Origin: Hyaloscypha bicolor E
Taxonomy: Eukaryota > Ascomycota > Leotiomycetes > Helotiales > Hyaloscyphaceae
Reading direction: 5' to 3'
Assembly: GCF_002865645.1 (NCBI RefSeq)
Contig: NW_020194638.1
Span: 1,912,470-1,976,469 of the forward strand
DNA: 64,000 bases
Position 1 is the stretch's first letter, and each line of letters begins with the position of its first letter. The position numbers and the translations under genes are program-made. The notes beneath the pieces are model-generated. The model had not been told where the DNA came from. It did no database searches and saw only the letters and a list, made by a program, of their open reading frames with translations. Below are positions 36,419 through 48,480 of this stretch, piece after piece.

Positions 36419-36648
36419 GGAAAAAGGGAAAAGGGAAATAGGGAGTAGGGGAGGAATTGCGATTTATATTCATTTTTTCTTTATTTCCTTAAGTTTTTAT
36501 TTTAGGGGTATGTCCCCAACTATTTACTACCTATATTGGAATTTGGGCCTGCATATAAGCTACTGAGACTCATGCTAGCTTAGCTAGCCGTACTATATAG
36601 TTCTAAACTAATAAAGCATATTAAAAGGAAAAAAAGGAAAAAAAAAAA

Positions 36649-36661
36649 ACTCTTAATAGTA
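36649..36661. repeat. Target-site duplication, right copy (13 bp)
   Basis: ACTCTTAATAGTA directly follows the A-tail of LINE B and resumes LINE A/C ORF2 in register. Confidence 0.9.
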
Positions 36662-37710
36662 TTAAAATAGGTGTTTTTTGCATTTTGGAGTTCTTGTTTA
36701 TAGAGAGTATATCCTGAAGCTTTAGACTTATAGCTATAGTATAGTATTAATTTACGTAAGGTCTTTAAGTCCTCATTTTACTAGGGTTTAGAATACGGAC
36801 TAGTAGTAGATTTTGGAATACTATTACTAGCTACTTCTACTATTCTATTAGTAAAGTCTTCTGCTAATAGGTCTAGTTTATAGTTTCCAGGTATACTAGT
36901 AAATGGAAAGGGCATATTCTTAAGGCTATTAATAAGGTAGCTTGTAAATTTAGCCCAGTCCGCTTTCTTAGTATTAAATCTGACTGGATTAGAACTAGAG
37001 CTATAAGTCGACTTACTAATAGTAAATAGTACCCCAAAGTAATTAGAACCTAAGTCTGGTAGCACTTGCCAGTCTTTAATCTTAGTTATTATTCCACTAG
37101 TAGCAAAACTTAAGTCTAATATAGAAGGAGTGGATATATTAGGCCTATAGAAGGTACCTTTCCCTGGTTTATTTAATAGTCTTAGAGAATGGTTCTCTAT
37201 ATAGCTAATTAAATAAACTATATAACTGCTTTGAGGTTTGAGGAAATCCTACTAAGGATAATATATATTAAAATCACCTAGTAATAGAGAGCTATTATAG
37301 AGAGTAGTAGGTAAAATACTCTCTCTTAATATAGTTAATATATTATTAGGGTCTTCTGGGTAAATTATATTATAGAAATTAATTAGCTGCATTTTTAGTA
37401 TACCTAGACTTAAGTCTATAATTAAGTAATTAGGATTACTTAGTAAGTTTGAGGCTAGACTAGCTTATAGTTCGCAAGCTATATAAAATAGGGTTCTAGG
37501 CCTTAGGGTACCGTAATTCGGGAGTATTTGGAAATAGCTAGAGTATATAATAGAATAATATTTCCGATTATTACTATTCCTTGCTATTACCTATAGTTCC
37601 TGGATTACTAGGACTTTAATATCCAGTTCTATAGCTATTTGCAAGACGTTTTTAGTAGTAGAGCTATTACGATTTATATTAACTTATAGTACTTTAATAT
37701 AGCTACTCAT
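36649..37710 (-). pseudogene. LINE A/C ORF2, N-terminal part (APE endonuclease)
   Basis: The start codon ATG at 37710-37708 is intact and sits in the ATGAGTAG overlap. The open stretch 36781-37065 carries LPDLGSNYFGVLFTISKSTY, the SDH-type endonuclease motif with His changed to Tyr, followed by the linker to RT. The GDFN block upstream (about 37260-37290) reads with Asp to Asn and Trp-to-stop changes. The frame is interrupted at 36649 by LINE B. Confidence 0.85.
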
Positions 37711-39318
37711 TAATAGTAATAGTAGGAATTATAGTAGTAGTAGCTTTTTTAATTACTAAGTAAACCTTATATAGCTTAGAACTAGCTAAGTAAGTAGTAC
37801 TTAAGTAATTAGAGTATTTAGTAGTTATATAGGGGCATTTTTTGCCCTTCTTCTTATAGATAGAGCAAAAATGGTTCTCAGTTACGTAACCCTTACTATA
37901 TAGTAAGTACTTAGGTTCCTTTTTGCAAATAGAATCTAAGTACCTGTATCCTGTATACCTAGTATACTATATAGTACTAGAAATAGTATGGTATTTTACT
38001 ACTTTAGCAGAGATCCCGGCTATAAGAAGTCTATTTTTAATAGCTCTATTAGCTTGAATCTCGGTAGGGAATACTACTACTACTAAACCGGCTTACTAGA
38101 GGCCTGAGTCTCTTTTCTCCTTAGAAGTAGCCCAATAGGGCTGGCTAATAGGCTCTAGTCCCTTATTAAAGGTCTTGATTTCTTCTAGGACTAAGTCCAT
38201 TCCTTCGGGTATATCAAACTTATAAATAGGTAGACCATAGATAATAACTTTATACCAAGGTTCTCCTTTTTATATACTTGTAACTAAGGGAAGTACTCCC
38301 TTTATAATAGCTTGATTTTAAACCAGAAAGTCAGAGTTGAATTCGGGAATAGTATTAACTATAATATTATTCTTCGAGAAAAGAGAGACTATAGAGATTA
38401 CTAGTCCCTTAATTCCCTTAAAACGGAAAGTAGTATTAAGCAAATTACGAGTAGAAATAGCAGAGAACAAGCTAGCCTGCTCCATATAAGCTAGTAGGAA
38501 GGTGCTTTTCCTAGAGAGGGCTGTGTTTTTAGCATTACATATGCTATATAGACTAGTATTACGAGTACTAGTATTAGTACCACGAGTACTACCGCTACTA
38601 GTAAGTATACTAGGGCCTTTTCCTCCCTGATTTTTGGACTTAGTATATAATACTATAGTCCAGTCCTTTTCCGAGTGAGATTGTGGTTCTTGAGTAGCGA
38701 TTTTAGCCCAAGTAGGCTTTTCGGGGGTAGTTTTAGCTTAAGTAGCTAGTTTGGCTTAAGTTCTTAACTGAATTTCGATCCGTTTAGTAACATTTTCGAG
38801 GTTCGCTACCTGGGAGGCTAGTAAAGTACTAGTATAGCGGATATAGCCGAATTCAGTATATTCTCTAAAGATTTCTACTAAATCTAGTAGTCGAGATTAC
38901 TGGTCATGTAATGGAGTAATAGTAATAGCTTTGACTATTAAGTCCCGGGCTTAATGAATTAGTAATTTAGCTTTATTCGAAGCTTGATTCTAATATTAGT
39001 AGTGGTTTCCGTAATTTTGGTATTCCTTATTAATATCTCTATTAATATTACTCAAGCTAGGGCCACGCTTTAGCCCGTTCTGGAGGCGGCTTAGTCGAGC
39101 CGTACTAGCTGAATTAGGCTGAGGAAAAGGGGCTGCGAGTTCGTCTAAAGAGGTGGGATTTATAGCTAAATCGAATGCGAATTGAGCTCCCTGGCTGAAC
39201 CGAGCTAGTGGGGAGCTAGTGGGTAGGTCTAGCTATTCGCTAGGGCCCTCTAGAAGCTCTCCGAGCTCTTGAAAGTCGATGGGAGGGGGGCTAGAGCCCG
39301 GGGGGTCAGGGGGGGCCA
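37703..39318 (-). pseudogene. LINE A/C ORF1 (zinc-knuckle protein), broken
   Basis: Intact ATG at 39318-39316; stop TAG at 37705-37703. The distance is 1,616 bp, not a multiple of three, so at least one small indel is present besides the RIP stops. The N terminus is of the B-type subfamily (PIDFQELGEL) rather than the D/E type (NIDPQDLGEL). The Cys/His region lies at about 37760-38000. The function, RNA binding in LINE RNP, is inferred from the family. Confidence 0.75.
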
Positions 39319-39458
39319 TTTAGCCTGTTCTAGCTCTACTTATAGTAGGTTCTAGAGCCTGGGGCCAAAGGGCTGAGGTATATTGAGTGAGTTCTGAAGG
39401 TGGGTGAAGTGTGGGTATGAAAGTAAGGGGGGTAAAAAAACCGGAGAATAATATATTG

Positions 39459-41579
39459 AGCTAATAGTATTTTTATTCCCTAGATTAACTATATTCTTTA
39501 CTTCCCGCTCTAAAGTCTTAATATTCTTTTTAAGGCTATTAGAAGTAGTAGTAAGGGTTATATTATCTAAATAGGACTTAAAACTAACGTTTATTAATTT
39601 AAATAGATCTTAGATATAGATTAGGAATAGTATAGGTAATATAGGACTTCCTTATAGAATGCTAGTAAGTATAGACTTAAATACTTCTATACTATTATTA
39701 AAAGCTAGTCTTAATACTCGGTTATCTAGGAACGACGATACCTAGAGAATAAGGCTAGTAGGTAGTAATAAACTAATTATGATCTGTAATAGCCTATTCT
39801 TGGACACGTAATTGAAGGCACCTTTGATATCTAGGAAGAGAGTAGTAGTTTTTAGCTTATAGGACTTATTAGTCTCTACTTTATTCTATAGTAATAAAGT
39901 AGTATTAATAGCTGACTTATATAGCCTACCTCCTATTTGGGAAGGGTATAATAGGTTACTAGTCTCGGCTAAATAACTAAGTCTCTTAGCTAATATTCTC
40001 TCAGAAACCTTTCCTAAGTAATTAAGTAAGGAAATAACTCGATATGCTTTAGATAGGAAATAGTTTGGTTTTCCTGATTTCTTTAGAATAAAGCTAGTAG
40101 CTTGTTTCCAGATTTTAGGATAGTACCTCTTATTAATAAATAAAGAATATAGCCTATAAAAAATGTCTGGAGCAGCTCTATAAGCGTGGACTATAATCTC
40201 TTAAGTAACTAAGTCTGGTCCTGGGGTTTTCCCCTTTATCTTAGAGGTATATACTTATTCTAGCTCTATTCTGGATAAAATAGGCTAATAGGCTTAGTAT
40301 TAGGGGATAGTGGGAAAAGCTTAGCTCTAAAGATATTATACTTCTCTTGGAAAATCGACTTTGAATTATTATTACTACTATTACTACTATTTCCACTATT
40401 ACTACTTAAGATACTAGGGATCGGTTCGTATAAGGTATCTTTAGTATATTTTATAGCTTTAAAAATCGACTGGGAGTCTTTATTCTCTAAGAACTTATTC
40501 TAATGCACTAGCTTAGCGCCTTTAATAGTAATAAAGTAGGTATTCTTTGTATTTTGGAATTCTTGTTTATAGAGAGTATACCCTAAGGCTTTAGACTTAT
40601 GGCTATAGTATAGTATTAATTTACGTAAAGTCTTTAAGTCCTTATTTCACTAGGGTTTAGAATATGAACTAATAGTAGATTTTGGAATACTATTACTAGC
40701 CGCATTTACTATTCTATTAGTAAAGTCTTTAGCTAATAGGTCTAGTTTATGATTTCCAGGTATACTAGTAAGTGGAAAGGGTATATTATTAAGGCTACTA
40801 ATAAGGTAGCTTGTAAATTTAGCCTAGTCCGCTTTTCTAGTATTAAATCTGACTGGATTAGAACTAGAGCTATAAGTTGACTTACTAATAGTAAATAGTA
40901 CCCCAAAGTAATTAGAACCTAAGTCTGGTAGTACTTGCTAGTCTTTGATTTTAGTTACTATTTCACTAGTAGTAAAACTTAAGTCTAATATAGAAGAAGT
41001 GGACATATTAGATCTATAGAAGGTACCTTCCCCTGGTTTATTTAATAGCCTTAGAGAATGGCTCTCTATATAGTTAATTAAATGGATTATATAACTGTTT
41101 TAAGGCCTTAGGGGATCCTACTAAGGATAATGTATATTAAAATCGCCTAGTAATAAAGAGCTATTAAAGAGAGTAGTAGGTAAAATATTCTCTCTTAATA
41201 TAGTTAATATACTATTAGGGTCTTCTGGGTGAATTGTATTATAGAAATTAATTAGCTGTATTTTTAGTATACCTAGACTTAAGTCTATAATTAGGTAATC
41301 TGGATTACTTAGTGAGTTTTGAGCTAGGCTAGCCTGTAATTCACGGGCTATGTAAATTAAGGTTCTAGGTCTTAAGATACCGTAATTCGGGAGTATTTAA
41401 TAATAGCTCGAGTATATAATAGAATAATATTTCTGATTATTACTATCTCTTACTATTATCTATAGTTCCTGGATTACTAGGACTTTAATATCTAATTCTA
41501 TAGCTATTTACAAGACGTTTTTAGTAGTAGTTTTATTATAATTCATATTAAATTATAGTATTTTTATGTAGTTACTTAT
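39459..41579 (-). pseudogene. LINE D ORF2 fragment (endonuclease and first part of RT)
   Basis: The start codon position holds ATA (41579-41577) instead of ATG. Endonuclease and RT N-terminal sequence follow; an Asn/Ser-rich insert is present at about 40360-40410. The RT active block reads SYLDNITLTT near 39570, with the second Asp lost. The frame ends shortly after this at the breakpoint, so there is no RNase H. RIP stops throughout. Confidence 0.8.
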
Positions 41580-43188
41580 TAATAGTAATAGTAGGAATTA
41601 AAGTAGTGGCTTGCTTTATAGCTAAGTAAACTTTATATAGTTTAGAACTAGCTAAATGTATAGTACTTAAGTAATTGGAGTATTTGGTAATTATATAGGG
41701 GTATTTTTTACCCTTCTTTTTATAAATAAAGTAAAAATAGTTCTTAGTTATATGACTTTCCCTATATAGTAAATATATAGGTTCTCTTTTGCAAATAGAA
41801 TCTAAGTGCCCGTACCCTGTATACCTAGGGCACTATATAGTACTAGAGATAGTATAATATTTTACTATCTTAGTAGAGATTCCGGCTATAAGAAGTCTAT
41901 TTTTAATAGCTCTATTAGCTTGGATCTCGGTAGGGAATGCTACTATTACTAAACCGGCTCGCTAAAGGCCTGAGTCTCTCTTTTCCTTAGAAGTGGCCTA
42001 ATAAGGCTGGCCAATAGGCTCTAGTTCTTTATTAAAGGTCTTGATTTCTTCTAGGACTAAGTCCATTCCTTCGGGTATATCGAACTCACGAATAGGTATA
42101 CCATAGATAATAACTTTATACCATGGTTCCCCTTTTTATATACTTTTAACTAAGGGAAGTATTTTTTTTATAATCTTAATATTTGAAACCAGAAAATTAG
42201 AGTTAAACTCCGGGGTAGTATTTACTATAATATTACCCCTTGAGAAAAGAGAGACTATAGAGATTACTAGTTCCTTGATTTCCTTAGAGCGGAAAGTAGT
42301 ATTAAGCGAATTGCGAGTAGAAATAGCTGAAAAGGAAGTAGCCTGCTTTATATGAGCTAGTAGGAAGGTGTATTTCCTAGAGAGGGCTGTGTTTTTAGCA
42401 TTACGTATGCTATATAGACTAGTATTACGAGTACTAGTATTAGTATCACGAGTACTACCGCTACTAGTAAGTATACTAGTACTATTCCCTCCCTGATTTT
42501 TGGACTTAGTATATAATACTAAAGTCTAGTCCAATACTGAGTTTGTAGGTTCTTGACTAGCTATACTAGCCCAAGTAGGCTTAGCTTGTATAGCTTGTAT
42601 AGGCTTTGTAGGGGCAGTTTTTGCTTGTATTCTTGCTTGAATTTCGATCCGTTTAGTGGCATTTTCGAGGTTCGCTACTTGAGAGGCTAGTAAAGTACTA
42701 GTATGGCGGATATGGCCGAATTTAGTATATTCCCTGAAGATTTCTACTAGATCTAGTAGTCGAGATTATTAATTATAGGAAGTAGTAATACTAATAGCCT
42801 TGACTATTAGTTCCCGGGCTTGGCGAATCAGTAATTTAGCTTCGTTCGAAGCTTGGTTCTAATATTAGTAGTAGTTTCCGTGGTTTTGGTATTCCTTATT
42901 AATATCGCTATTAATATTGCTCGAGCTAGGGCCATGCTTTAGCCCGTTTAGTATATGGCTCTGTCGATTCGCACTAGCCTGATTAAGCTAAGAAAAAGGG
43001 GCTGCGAGTTCGTCTGAGGATATGGGGTTCGTAGTTAAATCGAAGGCGAACTGGGAACCTGGGGGGAATCGAGGTAATGGGGGGCTAGTAGGTAGCTCTA
43101 GCTCCGAGCTAGGGCTCTCAGGGAGCTCTCCGAGGTCCTGGGGGTCAATATTAGGGGGGCTGGAGCCCGGGGGGTCAGGGGGGGCCAT
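41572..43188 (-). pseudogene. LINE D ORF1, broken
   Basis: ATG at 43188; stop at 41574-41572; 1,617 bp, exactly 539 codons, so no net frameshift. The first 66 codons are open (42988-43188) and Pro/Ser-rich, essentially identical to copy E. Zinc-knuckle region at about 41630-41850 with several Cys changed to Tyr. Confidence 0.8.
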
Positions 43189-43319
43189 TTAGCCGGCTCT
43201 AGTTCTACTTATAGTAGGTTCTAGAGCCTGGGGCTAAAGGGAGTAAGTGTATGGAGTGAGTTCTATAGGTAGGTAAAGTGTGTAACTGAAAGTAAGGGGG
43301 GTAAAAAACCGGGAAAAAA

Positions 43320-46300
43320 AAGTTATATATTATATTTCTTTAGATATATATATTTATATTCTTTTTTATAATAAAAGCCTAACTTTACCTAGATATATTT
43401 TATCTTTTATAATTATTTCTAATTTATAATTATATTACCTTAAATATATCTAATTATTATATTTATTTTCCCTATTATATATATTACTATTTTAGCTTTA
43501 TTTTCTTATTAGGAAGAAGAAAAAAAACTTAAATATATATAATACTTTTATATAATTCAAATCTGTTCTAATTTATTCTTTATTTTAGAATATACTTAAA
43601 AGAAATTCTTATAATCTCGAGAATCTTTAACTTTATAACTTATAACTATTATATTAATAATATCTTTATAACTTATTAAGAATAATAAAATAGTTAAAGA
43701 ATAAGTTCCTTAAGTTAGTAAAGTATAATAGCTAGTTCTTATAAGCTATAGTATTATTAAAAGCCTATAGATTAATAGTATTAAAATTTAGAGTATTAAA
43801 GAAGCTTAGGTAATTATAAAAGGCCTACTAATACTAGAAAAAATAACTATAATTACTAAATTTAATATAAATATCCTAGATAAGCTAAGCGGTATATATA
43901 ATAAGCTTTTAAAATAGAAAACCTTTATTAAAGACAGAACTAGACTAGGATTAACTAAGGAAAAGCTAAAGAATTACTAAGCTAATAATAGGGAATTCGA
44001 GAATATTATTAAAGGCATTTTCAAAAACAGATAAAAAAAGCTTAATAAGATTAAGACTATAATAAATAGTCTTAATACTAAGAGTCAGAATAGAATTATA
44101 CTATATAGTAAAGCTTTTAGCTAATATATTAATAATATTTATAATAATCTTAATAAAAATATTTATAAGAAATTATATTCTTTCTTTAAAATAAAAGCTT
44201 TAGTATATAAAGCTATTTAGTTAATTAATAAAGCTATTTTAAAATATATTAAGAATAAGAAGTATTAGAATAATAGTATATTTACTAAATTAGATATTAC
44301 TAAAGTACTTAAGTATATTAAAACTATTTTGGAACCTAAAGAATTAGAATTTAAGCTATTATTAGCTAATAATCTTAAAGCTAGATAATATATCTTTAAT
44401 ACTTCCGGAATTCTAATTAAGTTTATAGTAATAAGCCTTTTCCTGCTTTCTGAGATAAGCCTAAAAAATAGGCCCCTATTATAATTTTAGCTTTAATTTA
44501 ACCGGATCTAGCTAAGAAAAATAAAGCTAATTTAATAAAGCCTAGTAAGAAAACTACTAGTAAGGCTAATAAAACTAGTATAACTAGATAAGAAGAATCT
44601 AGTAAGAATAAAAAGCAAGCTAAGCCTAAGATTTCTAATAAATAGCGGAAATCTAAGTATTAAACTAAGTATAAGATTAATAAAATAGAGAAAAGTAAGG
44701 GAAAGCCCTTTATACTAAAGAGAAAAATACTATCTAGAAAGATTTCCTTAACTATACTTAGAATTAAGAAGCAGAAAACTAAGAATATTAAGTCCGAAAA
44801 ACTTAATAAAGATATTTAGTATATTTATAAGGTACTAGCTAAATAAAAGTTAATACTTGCTTAATAAGATAAGTATATCTTTAAGGAAGTATATAGTAGT
44901 ATTATAAGACCTATTTATAAGCAAGAATATTATAGGATTAATAATAAATTCCTTAAAGCTCCCTATATAATATATACTTAGTAACTTACTAATACTCTTT
45001 CTATTAACCTAATATATGAGAGATTAAGGATGCTTTAAAGCTAGTTACTAAAATTTATAAAGTTACTAAAAGCAAGAAGTATATTTCTATTATTTAGATA
45101 AATAAGAAATTACGGAATTTCTTTTTTAAGAACTAGAAAATTAAGAAATATAAATATAAGTACTATATTTCTAATTAATTTTACTCAAATCTATAGCTCT
45201 AATTTAATACTATAATTTCTATTCCTAAGTCTAGTATTACTAATCTAGATACTAATAGCTATATTTATAAGAAGAATTATCTAAAGTAAATTAAGAAGCT
45301 TAGTATTCGAGAGCTTTTAATAAAAGAAATAGAAATATTATAGTTCTATCTTTAAAAAGATAATATATTAATATATAAAGATCTTAGTAATAGCTACTTT
45401 ACCTTAGCCTCTCAACTTTTAATAGCAGATCTATTAATATAGCTCGGATTTCATAAGATATTAAGTAAGTATCCTATTTACCTAGTTATTTACTCTTAGC
45501 TAGCTTAGTACTTTATTCCTGAAAATATTAATTATAATTAGTATAAAGGCAATACTAAAGATCTAGCTATTATTAAAGCTTTAAGTAGCGAATTCTACTT
45601 TAGTAAAAAGTATTAGAATATTAGCTATATTTTCCTTATAAATTATAAGAAAACTATTATCTTTAATAAGAAGTTCTTTAAAGATATTAATTACTTTTTT
45701 ATTTCTAATAAATTTAAGCCAGAAATAGCTAAGGAAATAGGCGAGTATTTACTAAAGATAATAAGAGAAAAGACTTCAAATATAATCTATTTAACTAGAT
45801 AAATAAATACCTTTAGCTAGGTAATTTATAAGTCTGAAATTATAAGAAAGCATTAATTCTCGAATAATATATAAGTTAAAAAATAGCTTAATAATAATTT
45901 ACTATTTAATAGGCCTTTTACTATAGTTCTAATAAGTCTAGTTACTATTAAGAATAAAATATATGAAAATAAAGCCTCTTATAAGGTTATTAAAGCCTCT
46001 TATCTAGAGCTTTCTTTTTTTATTAAAAGTTAATTTAAGAATACTATAAATAATATAAAATTTAAAGAAGCTATTTATTTAGAATATATTAGTACGATTT
46101 ATAATATGATTTACTATAATAAGCCTCCTTAATATCCTATAATAAAGGCAGAAATTAAGTAATAATTAAAAGCAAATACTAATTAATATAAAGAATTATA
46201 TTAGATTTAGTATAAGAATATAACTAAGCGGGTTCGGATTATTTTTAAGCAAGTTCGGGAATATAAAATAAGACTATTTAAGGATAATAAGTCTTATTTT

Positions 46301-46494
46301 AGGTATATAGAGAAGAAATTAGATTAACTAATAAAAAAAGATCCTAAATATTTCGTTATTTCGGACTCTAAGTAGGATTTTTCTATTATTTTTAGTACTT
46401 AGGAAATAAGTATAAATAAATAAGAGATCGGATATAATATAGCAGGCTATACTTATTAAAAATTATATTATTTTAGTAGTTTTAGGGTTTAGGT
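43320..46494 (+). pseudogene. Unidentified long decayed frame(s), probably a transposon protein
   Basis: Reading TAG as Gln, a + frame can be followed from about 43760 to 45030: KTFIKDRTRLGLTKEKLK near 43920, ILEPKELEFKLLLANNLK near 44330, then a very Lys/Ser-rich basic stretch at 44510-44800. A second frame, about 45030-46480, includes LSIRELLIKEIEI, AKEIGEYLLKIIREKTSN and FRYIEKKLDQLIKKDPKY. The palindromic motif seen in the tails of the LTR elements follows directly. I do not recognise the protein; a gag-like or transposase origin is possible. Long continuity with almost only TAG/TAA stops argues that it was once coding. Confidence 0.45.
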
Positions 46495-46535
46495 TATATA
46501 GTAAAAGCCACGGCCTTTTATATATAACTTGCGGA
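46495..46535. other. Palindromic motif after the unidentified frame
   Basis: GTTATATAGTAAAAGCC and GGCCTTTTATATATAAC form an inverted repeat around a short centre. It is closely similar to 5650-5690 and 13705-13745. Confidence 0.65.
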
Positions 46536-48480
46536 AATTATATAAGAAAGCTGGTTTTTCTATATCTTAGACTCAGAGAATAATTCTTTATAAGTATTTA
46601 ATTAATTAAGCTTTTATATACTATATATTATTTATACTTTACTATTTATGCTTTTAATTTATTATTTTACTATTAAGTCACGTTTTATACTCTAGTATAC
46701 TTTATATAGGTTTTTGTCTTATTATAGTTTCTTTCTTATATTACTTCTAATTATTTAAGTTAGTAGATAATTATATTATTATTAGAAACTAGCTTATACT
46801 TTCTATTTATTATAGCTATTATAATATCTCTTACTTAATCCGGAACTAGTATTAAGATAATATTTAAGTAGTTTGTTTTCTAGTAAAAAGTAAGAGGAGC
46901 TAGCTTTATAAGTAAAATAAAACAAAAGCAGGACTTAGAAAAAAACTATAATCTAGAGCGAGTTTATTATAGTTTAAGAAAGAAAAAAGCAAAAAAAGCA
47001 AAATAAGAAAAAGATTTCTATTTCCTATTTATTATATTAATTCGGATTACTAATTTTAGTATTTCCCTATTTATTAAAGAGAAATTCTACTAATTCTTAT
47101 TCTATAAAGTCTTCTAAAGCTATTCGGAATATAGTTTTATATATTACTTATTTAGGTTTTTATTAGGATTTATAATATAGAATAAGTTATTATTACTTAT
47201 TAATTTCTAGTATTTCCGAATCTTTTTAATAAAAATAACTTGAATTAGGATTAGCTTATTCTTATAAATTATAATACCGGGAGCTTTAGTATTATTAGAA
47301 TTAAAAATAAGAAGCTAAATATATCTTTTTTTTTAGAAAGCTATATTACTTATATATAAAACGGGTACTTACTATAATTCTTTCTTATTTTTACCTAATT
47401 AGTTATTTTTATAATAAAAAGTCTAAAGTAATTAGTAGTCTTAATATTATTATATTTAAGGAAGTAATTAGTTCTCTAGATATACTTAATAAAAGCTAAA
47501 AAGATATTAAAATATTATATATTACTTTCTTTCTAGTTAGTTTATTTTATACTAGTTTAATAAGTAAAAAGCTATTTAAATAATTAAAATTTAAATAATT
47601 AAAATTTAAATATTATTTACTTATTAGAGGAAAATACCTAATACTAGGCTTTTATATTAGCTATAATAAGGCCCAGATAACCCTAGATCTTATTAAAAAT
47701 TAAATTTATTTAAAGCTCCGAAAATAAAAGGAAAAAGGGCTAGATTAGATCTATTATATTATAAATAGCCTTCTTAATATTAATATATCTAATATTTTTA
47801 AGTAATATTTTTAGGTTATAAAATAAGCTATAAGAGATATACTTATAGGAATTAAGCTTATTATAACTTCGGGATTTAGTATTCTCTATAATATTAGAAA
47901 TAAGTATATTGGAATTCTCTTTTTCTATTATAATCTAATCTCGTATTTCTTTAATATTATTAATATTTTCTTATAACTATTTTATTACTAAAAGCTCTTT
48001 ATATATAATATTAATATTTATTTTAGAAAGATAAGTTATTAAGAAATAAGTTTTGAGATATTTAAAAACTAAAGGCTTATAAGTTATAAGATTAGAATTT
48101 TTTAAGGGGTTTTCTAATTAATTAGAGTCTTACTAGAAAAGAGAGAAAGTTCTAGAGAATAAGAGATATCTATTTATAATTACTTAGTAACTAGTAGTAA
48201 ACTAGTATAAAAGAAAAATTAGTATGCGGCTAAAATATAAAAAGGTTAAGTTATAAAGTTTTAAATAAGAAGCCTCTTTTCTTAATACTATTATACTTAA
48301 TTTCCCTAGATCTTATATAAAGTATTATAAGAAATTAAAGTAAAATATAGAAGCTTTAAAAATTACCCAGAATTATTAAGAATAAAGTTATAGTAGTTAT
48401 AGCTATTTTATTTAGGAAAATCACGTGAAAATCACGTATCTAAATAAGTTCTCTTATATTATTCTTTCTATTTTCTATTA
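46536..48480. other. RIPped DNA downstream of Copia 2
   Basis: It contains a 15-bp direct repeat (AATTAAAATTTAAAT) at about 47580-47615 and TCACGTGAAAATCACGT at 48420-48436, one of few places keeping CA. It presumably holds the 3' part and LTR remnants of the - strand Copia element, but no LTR could be defined. Confidence 0.35.

Larger units (their letters stand above)
30670..36648 (+). mobile_element. LINE copy B, full length, nested in LINE A/C
   Basis: It is about 5.98 kb, with a 5'UTR starting near 30680 (CTTTTTTCCGG), ORF1, ORF2, a 3'UTR and an A-rich tail with internal GG (36621-36648). It is flanked by a perfect 13-bp duplication. Ten or so bases (CAAAAAACAA) between the left duplication and the conserved 5' start look untemplated, as is common at LINE 5' junctions. 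Both ORFs carry many RIP stops. The insertion postdates LINE A/C. Confidence 0.92.
36649..39446 (-). mobile_element. LINE copy C = 5' half of LINE A
   Basis: It continues the LINE whose 3' half ends at 30669. It contains the first third of ORF2, all of ORF1 and the 5'UTR, ending with the CCGG/T-run 5' terminus near 39446. Combined length with A is about 5.94 kb. Confidence 0.9.
39459..43319 (-). mobile_element. LINE copy D, 3'-truncated
   Basis: 5' end near 43319, ORF1, and ORF2 up to the middle of RT, where it stops abruptly at 39459 next to the 5' end of copy C. Because LINE insertions lose 5' rather than 3' ends, the missing 3' part points to a later deletion or rearrangement. It is of the D/E subfamily (NIDPQDLGEL, Asn/Ser-repeat in ORF2). 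Confidence 0.85.

Noticed and set aside
36270..36473. Pro/Leu-rich 67-codon frame on -
   Set aside because: It is the complement of the acidic minisatellite and 3'UTR of LINE B; low complexity only. The same applies to 61168-61362 at LINE F.
39447..39458. Target-site duplication for LINE A/C matching its 3' flank
   Set aside because: AATAATATATTG at the 5' end and the ATT run at the 3' end share only low-complexity similarity; not convincing.
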